The translations under genes and the position numbers were made by a program. A stretch of 35,053 nt of DNA. Source: a virus. Location of the stretch: positions 1 to 35,053 of IMG/VR virus record IMGVR_UViG_3300025759_000300; one strand, given 5' to 3'. Under the pieces are notes generated by a model. That model did not search any database, was not told where the DNA came from, and saw only the letters and a list, made by a program, of their open reading frames with translations. Position 1 is the first letter of the stretch. Every line of letters starts with the position of its first letter. Below are positions 20,920 through 30,900 of the stretch, piece after piece.

Positions 20920-22065
20920 ATGGCTAACACAAACTTTTCATCACTGACCAGTGAACAGCTTACTATCTGGTCGCGTGATTTTTGGCGTGTTGCTAGGAAC
21001 ATGTCCTTCATTAACCAATTTGCGGGTAGCGGACCTAACGCTATGGTTCAGAGAATATCTGAACTTACCCAATCAGAAAAAGGCGCAAGAGCTGTTATAA
21101 CACTTCTTGCCGACATGACTGGTGACGGTATTGTTGGAGACAACACCCTCGAAGGAAATGAAGAGACTTTAAGAGCCTACGACATCGTTGTACAACTTGA
21201 TCAATTAAGATTTGCTAATAGACTTTCGGGTAGATTAGCTGATCAAAAATCAGTTGTTAATTTCCGTGAGCACTCACGAGATGCACTTGCATATGCAATG
21301 GCTGATCGTATTGACCAATTAGCGTTTTTATCGCTTTCTGGTATTAACTACACACTAAAAAATAGTGGAGCATTAAGACCTGTAATGAATTCAGGACAAA
21401 ATCTTGGTGATCTTGCTTTTGGTAGTGATGTAACTGCACCAACTTCTAACAGACATAGAAGATGGGATGCTACAAGTAAACTTGTTGCTGGTGATGTAAC
21501 AGCTGTTGCAGCTGCTGACACCATCACTTACGAGTGTATTGTTGCTCTTAAAGCTTATGCTAAAGACAACTACATCCGTGGAGTAAGAAGCGCAGGTGGA
21601 GAAGAGGTATATCATTTATTTGTATCACCTCAGGTAATGGCGGACCTTAAACTTGATTCAGATTTCTTGGCTAACGTCAGAAATGCTGGAGTAAGAGGAC
21701 CAGGCTCAAGCTTGTTCTCTGGCTCTTCAAGCTTAATGGTTGATGGAGTAATGGTTCATGAGTTTAGACACGTGTTTAACACTGCTAACGCAACTACTGG
21801 AACATCTTCAAACGCCGGTTCTGCTGGATATAAGTGGGGAGCTGATGCTAACATCAACGGTTCTGCTTGTTTATTCTGTGGAGCACAAGCCCTTGCTATG
21901 GCTGATATTGGACTTCCTGAAATTGTTGAAGACACCTTCGACTACGGGAACCAAAACGGTATCTCTATTGGTAAGATCTTCGGTCTTAAGAAGCCTAAGT
22001 ACAACAGCGACTATAATGGTGGCGTTGAAGACTTTGGTGTTATTAGATTGGATGTTGCATACTAA
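20920..22065 (+). CDS. Major capsid protein, N4-gp56 family
   Basis: The 381-residue protein starts MANTNFSSLTSEQLTIWSRDFWR. GGAGG lies 8 nt before the ATG at 20920; an upstream TTG overlaps that site and is rejected. The KGARAVITLLADMTGDGIVGDNTLEG block (near 57-80), then YDIVVQLDQLRFANRLSGRLADQ, matches the N4-gp56-type (HK97-fold) capsid family. It ends with VIRLDVAY. It forms the icosahedral shell. It has its own structured leader and a strong terminator just after, which fits high, separate expression. Confidence 0.92.
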   Translation: MANTNFSSLTSEQLTIWSRDFWRVARNMSFINQFAGSGPNAMVQRISELTQSEKGARAVITLLADMTGDGIVGDNTLEGNEETLRAYDIVVQLDQLRFANRLSGRLADQKSVVNFREHSRDALAYAMADRIDQLAFLSLSGINYTLKNSGALRPVMNSGQNLGDLAFGSDVTAPTSNRHRRWDATSKLVAGDVTAVAAADTITYECIVALKAYAKDNYIRGVRSAGGEEVYHLFVSPQVMADLKLDSDFLANVRNAGVRGPGSSLFSGSSSLMVDGVMVHEFRHVFNTANATTGTSSNAGSAGYKWGADANINGSACLFCGAQALAMADIGLPEIVEDTFDYGNQNGISIGKIFGLKKPKYNSDYNGGVEDFGVIRLDVAY

Positions 22066-22077
22066 GTATGCTTTTGT

Positions 22078-22107
22078 GGGTGGTTCATTTTGAGCCACCC
22101 CTTTTTT
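22078..22107 (+). terminator. Intrinsic terminator after the major capsid gene
   Basis: GGGTGGTTCA (22078-22087) pairs with TGAGCCACCC (22091-22100), 10 bp with one G-U pair and a TTT loop, followed by C and six T. Since tail genes follow without an obvious promoter, it is probably partly read through and lowers their level relative to capsid. Confidence 0.9.
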
Positions 22108-22118
22108 AAAGGAAAATT

Positions 22119-22382
22119 ATGAAAGGTTTATATTTAATTTTAATCGGCTTATTTGCAACTTCATGTGCTACTGTTAATTCAGTAATTGAAGGTGGTAAAG
22201 ACATAGCTATGACTACTGTAGATACAACTGTAAAAACAGCAGGCTCTATTTCAGGCGCAGCACTAAAAGATGTTAGTGGCGTTGTTAATACAGTGGCTGA
22301 AACTTACGAAGGCGTAATTGATACAGTTGTAGAAAATGTTGATAAACAAACTGATGAACTTCAACCAAAGGAAGAAGACTAG
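22119..22382 (+). CDS. Small predicted lipoprotein
   Basis: An 87-residue protein with a hydrophobic N-terminus and a Cys at 16 in LFATSC, resembling a lipobox with an imperfect -3 position. The mature part (Thr/Val/Asp-rich, DTTVKTAGSIS, VVNTVAETYEGVIDTVVENVDKQTDEL) looks like an amphipathic helix and ends acidic. If processed, it would sit on a host membrane. With Ala at +2, sorting to the outer membrane is expected in Gram-negatives. Phage lipoproteins act in superinfection exclusion or as spanins, but its place among virion genes leaves a structural role open. AAAGGA lies before the ATG. Confidence 0.7.
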   Translation: MKGLYLILIGLFATSCATVNSVIEGGKDIAMTTVDTTVKTAGSISGAALKDVSGVVNTVAETYEGVIDTVVENVDKQTDELQPKEED

Positions 22383-22404
22383 TTAGTTATTTTAGGAGTA
22401 AATT

Positions 22405-22722
22405 ATGATCGTAGTATCAGATATTGACAGGTATATTTCGACCACCTGGGGCGCATCAATCAGATTGGAAGCTGGCGTACCAAAAGAAGTCGGACAAGAT
22501 ATAGGTATTTTTTGTTTACAAGAAGGGTGTACAGAAGTTAAGCCCCACTCTATTAAAGAGAAAAAACCAAGCGAACCAATTAGAGCTAGAAATGAAGATG
22601 GCACTTTAAAAGGTGATGATCTAAGTACCCCCGATGTAAATGAAGCATGGGAAGGTGGCAAAGCACCAGCAAAGAAAAAGCCAGCAGCTAAAAAAACAAC
22701 GAAGAAAACAACTAATAAATAA
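22405..22722 (+). CDS. Hypothetical protein with lysine-rich tail, virion cluster
   Basis: A 105-residue protein. The first 55 residues form a compact region (DIDRYISTTWGASIRLEAG, then GIFCLQEGC), and the end is a low-complexity basic tail (AKKKPAAKKTTKKTTNK) likely to contact DNA or the acidic capsid lumen. AGGAG lies 7 nt before the ATG. The stop overlaps the next gene as TAATG. Small basic-tailed proteins at this place are often minor capsid or head-tail junction components. No family is recognised. Confidence 0.7.
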   Translation: MIVVSDIDRYISTTWGASIRLEAGVPKEVGQDIGIFCLQEGCTEVKPHSIKEKKPSEPIRARNEDGTLKGDDLSTPDVNEAWEGGKAPAKKKPAAKKTTKKTTNK

Positions 22723-23438
22723 TGGGAACACTAACGGGCACTAATATTATTGATAGAGCTAGACTTACATTACAAGATAGCTCCGGTGTTCGTTGGACTG
22801 ATGCAGAATTATTAATATATATTAATGATGCACAGCGAGAAATTGTAAACTTTAGGCCAGAGTCAACTGCTACACACTCAAATGTTCAGCTATCAACCGG
22901 AACGGAACAAACGTTACCTTCCGGCGGACTTCGTCTTATTAAAGTAACTCGTAATATGTCAGGAACAGCTTCAGATGCTACTGGTGCTAAGTCAGTTAGG
23001 ATTGTAGAAGAAGACTTATTAAATTCTATTGAACCCGATTGGCATGACCCAACTGTAACAGGGTCTTCAGCGCATGGTGCTGTTGTTAAAAACTACTTGT
23101 TTGATCCAGATGATCCTAAAAAGTTTTATGTATATCCAGGAGTAGCCTCTGGTTCTAATGCTTATGTTGAATTAATTTATTCAAAATTACCTACTGATTT
23201 AAGTTCAGTTTCTAGCACAATAGATATCGAAGATACTTACGGTAATGCTATTTTAAATTTTGTTTTATATAGGGCTTACCTAAAAGATGCAGAGTTTGCG
23301 GGTAATCAACAAAGGACAGCAACTCATTATCAATTATTTATAGGTAGTATTTCTGGTGGCGGTAATGCTGAGGCTATTTTAGACCCTAACTTAGATAGAA
23401 GCGCAGAAACAGGTAGAACTGTAGGAGTACCACAATAA
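22722..23438 (+). CDS. Head-tail adaptor protein, DUF6682-like
   Basis: A 238-residue protein with an N-terminal adaptor-like helix block: IIDRARLTLQDSSGVRWTDAELLIYINDAQREIVNFRP (near 9-46), which is the recurrent head-tail connector pattern of podoviruses. A beta-rich middle and SKLPTDLSSVSSTIDIEDTYGNAILNFVLYRAYLKDAEFAGN (near 149-190) follow. It should form a ring beneath the portal. It overlaps its neighbours as TAATG on both sides. The family name is from memory of the W-x-D-x-E-L-x-x-x-I-N-x-A-Q-R-E motif. Confidence 0.85.
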   Translation: MGTLTGTNIIDRARLTLQDSSGVRWTDAELLIYINDAQREIVNFRPESTATHSNVQLSTGTEQTLPSGGLRLIKVTRNMSGTASDATGAKSVRIVEEDLLNSIEPDWHDPTVTGSSAHGAVVKNYLFDPDDPKKFYVYPGVASGSNAYVELIYSKLPTDLSSVSSTIDIEDTYGNAILNFVLYRAYLKDAEFAGNQQRTATHYQLFIGSISGGGNAEAILDPNLDRSAETGRTVGVPQ

Positions 23439-24121
23439 TGGCAAATTTTAGTTCTTTAGTTAAAGAAGTTTTACCCTACGTTCCTAATTGTCCAGACTCT
23501 TTAGTTGAGTCTACTCTCAGATCAGCAACTATAGAATTGTGTGAACGTTCTGGTGCATATGTATTTGATCTTGACCCTATTACAACCATAAGCGGTGTGT
23601 ATGAATATGAGTTTGATCAACCTGCAGGTACCGATGTCCACAAAATTTTATGGATGACCTATGATGGAGATGATTTAGATCCAACTAGCCCAAGAAGTTT
23701 AGAATTGAACTATCCCGATTGGAGAAACAAAACATCTTTACCCCAAGTTTACTTACAAAAAACACCGGATACTTTTTGGGTTGTACCAGTTCCTAATTCA
23801 TCAGTTACAAATGGTTTACAAGTAAGTGTGGCCTTAAAACCAACTAGAACTTCAAACAACATAAGTACTGATTTTTCAAATGATTATCGAGATGGAATTA
23901 TATATGGCACCTTATATAGGTTGTTAAGGATTCCAGCAAGAGATTGGACTGACCCGCGTGCAGCTGCAGATTACTTAGGTTTATTCAATCAAGAAGTAAC
24001 TCAAGCAGAACAACGAGCACGCAGCGGTGATTTAGGTGTACGTAGATTAGTAAAATACCGTGGGGTTGGATTGTCTCCGCGTAAAAGGTATAAGCGATAT
24101 GGTTCAGAGATTGACTATTGA
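23438..24121 (+). CDS. Tail tube/adaptor-like protein
   Basis: A 227-residue protein with N-terminal VKEVLPYVPNCPDSLVESTLRSATIELCERSGAY (near 8-41), beta-rich middle (EYEFDQPAGTDVHKILWMTYDGDDL), and a C-terminal helix ending in basic residues (LSPRKRYKRYGSEIDY). This organisation is typical of the nozzle- or gatekeeper-side adaptor of short-tailed phages that follow the P22/N4-like connector gene. The role is inferred from position and architecture. It overlaps the following gene by 23 nt. Confidence 0.8.
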   Translation: MANFSSLVKEVLPYVPNCPDSLVESTLRSATIELCERSGAYVFDLDPITTISGVYEYEFDQPAGTDVHKILWMTYDGDDLDPTSPRSLELNYPDWRNKTSLPQVYLQKTPDTFWVVPVPNSSVTNGLQVSVALKPTRTSNNISTDFSNDYRDGIIYGTLYRLLRIPARDWTDPRAAADYLGLFNQEVTQAEQRARSGDLGVRRLVKYRGVGLSPRKRYKRYGSEIDY

Positions 24122-24542
24122 TGGGGTTTCGATTGAACAGATCCCTCAAAATGAGCTCAAGTATTCTTTTGAAAAAATTGAACCACATCTACAAAAGATT
24201 AGAAAGAAAAGCTATTCTGATTGGATCGTAGCTGACGTTTACCTATCCCTAAGAGAGGGCGATTCAACTTTATATATGTTTTATAAAGGGGATCAATACA
24301 TAGGTTTTGTTATAACACAGTTTGTAACAGATCCAAGTGGCGTTGGAACCCTTTTTGTCTGGGCAAGTTATCAAAAACCAGAGTATAATTATATAAAAGT
24401 AGGATTTGACTTTTTAGAACGGTTGGCAGAAACATTAAATGCTGTCGCAATAGAATTTGAATCCAGTAGACAGGGGTGGAAAAAGACCGCTGAGAAATTT
24501 GATTTTAAATTAGTCACATCGACATTTAGAAAAGAGTTATAA
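24099..24542 (+). CDS. GNAT-fold-like virion-associated protein
   Basis: A 147-residue protein starting MVQRLTIDGVSIEQIP. The ATG at 24099 is chosen because AAAAGG precedes it at about 10 nt and the upstream frame overlaps the previous gene. The layout SDWIVADVYLSLREGDSTLYMFYKGDQYIGFVITQF, then GVGTLFVWASY, then a helix and FESSRQGWKKTAEKFDFKLVTSTFRKEL follows the strand-helix order of GNAT acetyltransferases. The canonical Q/R-x-x-G-x-G/A acetyl-CoA loop is not evident, so an enzymatic role is doubtful. Similar GNAT-like proteins occur among tail genes of podoviruses. Confidence 0.65.
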   Translation: MVQRLTIDGVSIEQIPQNELKYSFEKIEPHLQKIRKKSYSDWIVADVYLSLREGDSTLYMFYKGDQYIGFVITQFVTDPSGVGTLFVWASYQKPEYNYIKVGFDFLERLAETLNAVAIEFESSRQGWKKTAEKFDFKLVTSTFRKEL

Positions 24543-24545
24543 AAT

Positions 24546-25250
24546 ATGAGCAGAAGAAAGGTAAAAAAAGGTAGGTTCCTCGACGAAACTCAAGCTGAGA
24601 AAAACCTTAAAGCAAAACTGGACCCTAAAGTTAACGCTTTACGTGATCGGTTAGATGCAGAGTTAACTACAGCAATCCAAGAAAAAGGAATGGATCGAGT
24701 ATCTACTGCACAAGGAATTGCGTCCGCTGATAGAGAACAACGAGTTGCAGATATGATTGACACGGGGCTAGCAAAAAATGTTGCCCTAACTGCACAACTC
24801 GCATCTAATGCTGTTGCCGATATGACTACGGGTAGAAGAGTAGGTACAGCCCAAGAAACACAAACAGACGTAGATGTTGCAAAAGCTGTTTCAGGTAAAG
24901 AAAACATTGAAGATAAAGGTGAACTTAGAAAAACAAGCCAAATTGCAAATATAGATTTAACTGAAGCCGCGGCTAAAGAAAAAGGAGATTTAGCTAAACG
25001 AGGGGCTTTGTATAACACAGCGAGCGGTTTCATATCTGGCAGGTTAACTGCGGCGGGCAAAGCGTTAACGAAAGATCCGGGGTATACGGTTGATGCAAAG
25101 GGCAACACAGTACCAGCAGAAGGACCTAATCTGTTTCAAGCAATTATGGATCCAACTCTTGGCGGGTCTTCTTTAGCAAAAGTAGATTATGCCCCAAAAG
25201 ATATTAAAACTCTTCAATCTTCTAAAGGGTCGGGGCTAGCTTTTAGTTAA
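24546..25250 (+). CDS. Probable internal virion protein
   Basis: A 234-residue, Ala/Lys/Thr-rich, mostly helical protein with a basic start (MSRRKVKKGRF), a middle rich in ASADREQRVADMID-like helices, and a Gly/Pro-containing end. No family is recognised. It precedes two further helical, Ala/Gln-rich genes and the giant protein, in the place of podoviral ejection proteins released into the host cell. It lacks a clear ribosome site and starts 3 nt after the upstream stop, so translational coupling is likely. Confidence 0.7.
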   Translation: MSRRKVKKGRFLDETQAEKNLKAKLDPKVNALRDRLDAELTTAIQEKGMDRVSTAQGIASADREQRVADMIDTGLAKNVALTAQLASNAVADMTTGRRVGTAQETQTDVDVAKAVSGKENIEDKGELRKTSQIANIDLTEAAAKEKGDLAKRGALYNTASGFISGRLTAAGKALTKDPGYTVDAKGNTVPAEGPNLFQAIMDPTLGGSSLAKVDYAPKDIKTLQSSKGSGLAFS

Positions 25251-25251
25251 A

Positions 25252-25797
25252 ATGGAATTATTTCAATCTACATTAGCGAACTTAACTACTCAAACGGAAC
25301 CGGGGGTCACTAAGGTTAATGCTAATCCATATGAAACAAACGTAACTGAATATACTCCCCCTGTAAGTGAAACTATTAACATGCTTCCAGAAGAAGTTAA
25401 TACCGTTGCAGAAACAGAAGCTGATGCGCGAGCCGCAAATGAAGCGGCGCAACAAAGAGCGGCAAGAGAACGTAGTCGATACGGTGTACAGCAAACAGCA
25501 GTCGAGGCACAAGAATCAAGTAAGCTAGGGCAAATACAAGGCCAAGCAAATATTGCAGGCGCAAGAACTCAGGCTATAAGAAGTGATGAAGCTATTAATC
25601 AACAAGTAAATAGAGCAAATATAGGTTTATTAAGTCAAAATTTTCAAAGTGCTTTATCTAATTTACTTGGTTTAGGTGATATAGATGTAAAAAGAAAGAA
25701 TGCTTACGCAAATGCAAAAGCAGCTTCTAGATCTCAGCACTATGGGTTTTTAGGGGGTATTGGTGGTGCAGTAGGGAATCTTTTAGGGAGAATATAA
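25252..25797 (+). CDS. Probable internal virion (ejection) protein, gp14-like
   Basis: A 181-residue protein with an Ala/Gln/Arg-rich central helix (ARAANEAAQQRAARERSRYGVQQ near 58-80), a QGQANIAGARTQAIRSDEAINQQVNRA stretch, and a Gly-rich hydrophobic C-terminus (YGFLGGIGGAVGNLLGRI). This composition is typical of small podoviral ejection proteins such as T7 gp14 or P22 gp7, which form a channel through the envelope. The call is by composition and position. It overlaps the next gene as TAATG. Confidence 0.7.
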   Translation: MELFQSTLANLTTQTEPGVTKVNANPYETNVTEYTPPVSETINMLPEEVNTVAETEADARAANEAAQQRAARERSRYGVQQTAVEAQESSKLGQIQGQANIAGARTQAIRSDEAINQQVNRANIGLLSQNFQSALSNLLGLGDIDVKRKNAYANAKAASRSQHYGFLGGIGGAVGNLLGRI

Positions 25798-27956
25798 TGG
25801 CAGAACCAACTTTTAAAACATTTAGTGACGCAGAAGCTTACAAAGTAAATAGAACACGAGAAGTTGGCACACAGATTTCTAGAGAAAATAATCGCTTAAA
25901 CCAACAGTTGAACAAAAGCTATGCTGATTTTATACAAGACAACCCCAATAGCTTATTAAAAACCGAGCAAGATTTTGAGGCATATAAAGCTAAGTATAAC
26001 CCTGGTGATGTACAAGACCGTTTTCAGGCGTATATTGATGTATACGGACCACAAGGCGGCATGGAAAGAGCTTTTAATTATACTGGGATTGCTCCTATGT
26101 GGTTTGGTGCAGATGAAAACGAAACCCGAGAATTTGATCCTAGTACTTTAAACTACAACCCAGAAACCGGGGGATTTCAAGCGCAACTACGTGTTGCAGA
26201 TAAAAAAAATAACCGAAGCTTTACTGCACCAATTACTGCCGCTGGCAAAAAAGTAGCAGAACTTTTTGGTTTTGGTGGTCAAGAAGCAGTAGAAGAAAAT
26301 ACTCTTGCAGATGTACCGTTAGAAGCTGCTGAAGAAATGTTCATAAAGGCAAATGATTTTGTTGGTCAAAAGATAGGCGACCCGGGAATACGAATGCTTC
26401 AAACACCCACTACAAACAATGTTTTAAATCGATATGCTTTTGATCTTAGTCCAGAAGGGAGAACAGCAAAAGAACAGTTTATCCGCGACGTTACTGGCTT
26501 TGAAGAAGGCTTAGTTACAGAGGGGGAAGAACCTCAACAACAAGAGGGAGCTGTTGGTTTAGACGCATCTACACAAACGATAGACCAAGTTGCAATTGAT
26601 ATAGCAAAAAGAACTTATGGTATTGATTCTAAAAAAGATACTGCTCTTGTTAGAAGGCCCAGCGAAGTAAAAGAACTAAGAGATGCCCTTGGAGAGGATT
26701 TTTATTTAGAACCTAATTTTGAATTTAGTGAAGAAGATAACCAAAGACTTTCTGCTGATGACAAAGAACGGGTTATTAAAAGACTTAAAGAACAATCAGA
26801 TTCAAATATTACAGGGGCACTAGCCCAAGTAAAAGGCGCGGCGATAAAAAACGCTCGTGATATAAGAGAAGTGCCTGGGGCTTCTAAAGAAGAGCTAGCA
26901 CAAGCGGCAACTGTAAACGATTTTTATCAATCTAATGGAAAAGCACTAAATAAAATTTTTGCTGCACGTCCTAGCTTGTATGACGAGTTTAAAGCAGATT
27001 CAAATGCGTTTGCTTTAAAGTATAGTAATCCAGAAGAATTTAATAAAATTGATGCTAGTTCTATACCCCAAAAAGAGAAAAATGACGTTGTAAAAAATAA
27101 CCCTCTTACAGTTTCCGCTTCTGACAGAAAAGAACTTAGAGAAGCTATAAATACAAAAGACACAAAAAAAATGGGAGAAATTTTAGATAGACTATCGCAA
27201 GGACGAACAGTACCACAAGAACAACAAGAAAGAATTGTAAGTTTGCTTACAAAAACTTCTGGATATTTTAATGTAGGTACTAAACCAAATTCATTTGATG
27301 AAAAATTTACTGACTCTCTTATATTAGATATCTATGCTTCTGTACCTGCGGATCAACAAACAGATGCTTTTAGGGCTAAATTAGCTTTATTTAAAGAGAC
27401 GGGTTATTTTGACTTGAGCGGTGTTGAGCAACAAAGGAAATTAGATGCTGAAAGGCGTCAAGGCATGGGCAGTGTTAAAGATAAAGTTGTAGACGACTTT
27501 AAGGGTCTTGTTACAGAAATGTCTCAACCAAACTTTGATATTAATGAACGAATAGATATCGGACAAGAAATTAGAATGCTTAGTAATCAAATAGAGAGCC
27601 CAGCTGATATGCGAGCTTTTACTGATACAGTAGGTATTTATTTGAAGAAGTTTTTTGCCGAAAAAGGCAAGCCAACTTGGGTTGATAGGATTCTTTCTTT
27701 TGGACAAGCAAAAGGACCAGCAAGTGCTTCTTTATCACTCAAACCAAATATTCAAATTTGGGATGCTCAATACAATCGCACTAATGATCCTGCTAAAGCT
27801 GCTTATTTTGCTCCTATGGATGAAGGGGGTAAAGCAATTAGAGGAAACGCGGTTGCTATTAACACAGTTCTTCAGGGCCCAGGTGCTCCTGCTATACCAC
27901 TTCTAGTCGAGCTTGGGTTACAAAGAAATAAATTTAATATGTCGGGCGGGGAGTAA
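25797..27956 (+). CDS. Large internal virion protein (ejection-type)
   Basis: A 719-residue, charged, mostly helical protein with a Glu/Gln-rich N-terminus (TREVGTQISRENNRLNQQLNK near 20-40) and no transmembrane segment, cysteine motif or catalytic motif I could identify. Its length and place, just before the giant 2123-residue protein, resemble the gp15/gp16-type pair of podoviral ejectosomes. It may be a scaffold part of the ejection tube. The start overlaps the previous stop, and the giant gene begins 4 bases after its stop. Confidence 0.75.
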   Translation: MAEPTFKTFSDAEAYKVNRTREVGTQISRENNRLNQQLNKSYADFIQDNPNSLLKTEQDFEAYKAKYNPGDVQDRFQAYIDVYGPQGGMERAFNYTGIAPMWFGADENETREFDPSTLNYNPETGGFQAQLRVADKKNNRSFTAPITAAGKKVAELFGFGGQEAVEENTLADVPLEAAEEMFIKANDFVGQKIGDPGIRMLQTPTTNNVLNRYAFDLSPEGRTAKEQFIRDVTGFEEGLVTEGEEPQQQEGAVGLDASTQTIDQVAIDIAKRTYGIDSKKDTALVRRPSEVKELRDALGEDFYLEPNFEFSEEDNQRLSADDKERVIKRLKEQSDSNITGALAQVKGAAIKNARDIREVPGASKEELAQAATVNDFYQSNGKALNKIFAARPSLYDEFKADSNAFALKYSNPEEFNKIDASSIPQKEKNDVVKNNPLTVSASDRKELREAINTKDTKKMGEILDRLSQGRTVPQEQQERIVSLLTKTSGYFNVGTKPNSFDEKFTDSLILDIYASVPADQQTDAFRAKLALFKETGYFDLSGVEQQRKLDAERRQGMGSVKDKVVDDFKGLVTEMSQPNFDINERIDIGQEIRMLSNQIESPADMRAFTDTVGIYLKKFFAEKGKPTWVDRILSFGQAKGPASASLSLKPNIQIWDAQYNRTNDPAKAAYFAPMDEGGKAIRGNAVAINTVLQGPGAPAIPLLVELGLQRNKFNMSGGE

Positions 27957-27959
27957 AGT

Positions 27960-30900
27960 GTGGCAGAAAAACCAAACCCACTCGCTCAATATTTCGCTCA
28001 AATGGCCGCAGACACTGAGGCACTTTCAAGAGGTGCGGCTAGAATGGAGGAGTTTGAGGGGAGAACCGATCTAGCAAAACCTGTTGGGTTTCGTGAACAA
28101 TTTTCTGAGTCTGTAAGGGCTGGGGCTCAGCAGGTAAAATCTGATGTTGCTGGTTTTGGCGCTATTGCTAGTTTTATAGCTGGTAATGAAGACGAAGCAC
28201 AGAAAAGACTTAACTATTCTAATCGTTTACAAGAAAGCTACAGCTCAATTATTGAACCTATTGGTAACTTTGAAGAGTTCTTAGAACAACCAACCTTTGA
28301 TGGGTTTGTTGATGAAGTATCTAAAGTAGGACTTGTTGTACCCCAAGCAGCTTTTTCTTTAGCAAGTGCGGGTACCGGTTTATTAGCTGGTTTACTTGGC
28401 AAAGCTGCAGTAAGTGTTGGTAGTAAATCTGCAGCAAAAAAACTTCTTAATGATCTACAAAAAAAGAAATTAAATAGTAAAAAAGGTATTGGCCCTGTAT
28501 TAACACCCGAAGAAGATGAAATATTAGAAAGTGTGTATCAGGGTTTACGCGCTGCAAAATATACTGCCGCTGGTCAAGCAGAAGCAGCCGCAGCTTTACA
28601 AGCATCCAGAGCTTCAAATATTCCTTTTGCAAAACTTGGTTTTTGGTCTGGTGCTTTTGCACAAGGTGAAATAGTTGGCGCATCACAATCATTCCAAGAA
28701 TATGAAGATGCAGGCTATGAATTAAGTAAAGATGAAGCACAGATGGCGCTTCTTTTAGGTATACCTCAAGCAGCTCTTGATACTTTAGGCGAAAGAGTTT
28801 TCTTTGGGGCACTTACAAAAAAACTAACCGGGGATCTTGTATCGGAACCCGTTGTCAAAAATATTTTAAAAAAGCAAGCAGCAGGTGGAACACTTTCCAA
28901 AGCTGATCAACAGCTCTTACAAAAAGCAGTTGGAAATGTTCCTGCAGGTGTTTTTTTAAAAGATTTAGGTAAAGCCGCAGCAAGTGGATTCTTACTCGGT
29001 GGTACACAAGAAGGGCTAGTTGAACTTGGTCAAGAACAAATTCTTATTTCACAACGACAAGCAATTGATCCTGAGTACAGCAACCAACAAGCTAACTTAC
29101 GAAGAGCAGAAGCTGCCTTTCTTGGTTTCTTTGCTGGTGCTGGTAGAACCGCACCTACAAATGTAGTTGCTAAAGCTGCTAATTTATTAGGAACAGGACA
29201 AGAAGTTTCTGAAGACATTAAGCAACAAATTCAAATGCTACAAGACCCTGACGGCAATGTCGTTGATGGTCCTGTACCAGAAACACCACAAGCGTTGGCT
29301 AAACAACTCAAAGCTGTGTTTGATCCAAATAACCCAAGAACCGTTGTGTTTATCCCTGAGTCTCAAGACACTGCTTCTATTTTAAATGACATAATTGATG
29401 ATGCAGATAGGGATAAAGTCGGTGGGTTCTCGGCAGAAGGGGGTACAGTTATATATGATAAATCAAACCCTTTAAGCCAAGCAGATGCAGAAAGACTTCA
29501 GAAAGAAGGTTTTGATAGTGAAGAAACATTAAGAGATGTTTTAGGTTTTACTGAAGTACAAGACCCAACTCATGAGTTAGTTGTTTTTGCTAGAGATGCT
29601 GATGGCGATGTTGTTTTTAGACAAACAGTTAGTAATACAAAAAACGCTGTTGAACAAGCAAAAGCAAATGCACGTCGACGTAATCCAGGGGCCACTGTTG
29701 ATGTACAAACCAAAGAAGATGCTATTAAAGAATCAATGGCAGTGGTTAGACAAGTAGAAGATGAGAATGATTTTGAAACTCAACAAGCTCTATCAGAAAC
29801 AGGCGGTGTTGATCCAACAACAGGTACTGTTGAGGGTGAAGCAAATATTGAAGGCGAAGCCGTTAGTGATCGAGTTCCTTTTGCTGCATCTGAAGATGGG
29901 TATCTACAAAAACCTGTTGGTAAAACTAATCGTACAGAGGAAATCTTTTTCCCTACAAGAACAGAACGTTCAGTAAAAGTTAAAGCTTCTGACTTAGAAG
30001 ACTTAGATCTTTCAGGAAACATTAGGTTAAATGAGATACCAAAAAAAGCAGTCACTCAAATAAATAAATTACGAGCTAAATATCCCACAACAAATTTTGT
30101 TTTAGAAAGAACCACAGAAGAATCTACTAGAAACCCTGGTACTAGAATAGAAGGATTTAAAATACGAGTAGACGGGCCCTTAGAAGCTGACATAAAAGTT
30201 GTAGTTGAGGAAGCAATTACAGAAGCAAGAGATGCTTTAGGACAACAGTTTGGTGAGAATGCTCCGCAACGAAGAGATTTTACTGTTACTGATATTGAAG
30301 GGAATGCTGATTTAACCCCCGTACTAATTCAAAGTCTATTAGAAAATAAAGAATTAATATCCGATTCAGAATTAACTGATAGTGGTGGGTCTTTCTTGAC
30401 AGGACAGCAAAGATTAAGACGACAGTTTGAACTGTTAGTGGGGCAGTTGGCACTAGCTAATAAAGAAATACTATATAAAGGTAATAAGGTTTTAAGTTTT
30501 ACAGAAGAGATGTTGGGTTCAATACAGCTACCTACATTTGAAGAAGGACAAGCTGTACGTAACCGAAGACTCAATCCTAGAGCAGGAGAGTTCTCACCAA
30601 CAAATCTTCAAGATTTACAAAGAACCTCAGATAGAATTATTGATCTTTTAGAAAGAAATGGTGTTGAAGATATTCCAGAGAGAACCGTTGGCCCTATTCA
30701 ACGAGCATTGTTGACTAGACAAACTACAGCGGGCCCTGCGGAATTACAACAAACTGCTGATGCTAGTTTAATTGCAGAAGAACGAGCATACATTGACCGT
30801 CTTGTACAAGTTGCAGCAGATAATAATGTAGAAGTAGGACAAGTTACTGGGACTGATTTAGACCCAGAATCTTTTGCCCCAGAAGTTGTAGATGAAATAG

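Noticed and set aside
20568-21011. 147-codon minus-strand frame across the scaffold-capsid gap
   Set aside because: It runs antisense through two clear genes and the structured gap, has no ribosome site and an unlikely Ser/Cys-rich composition.
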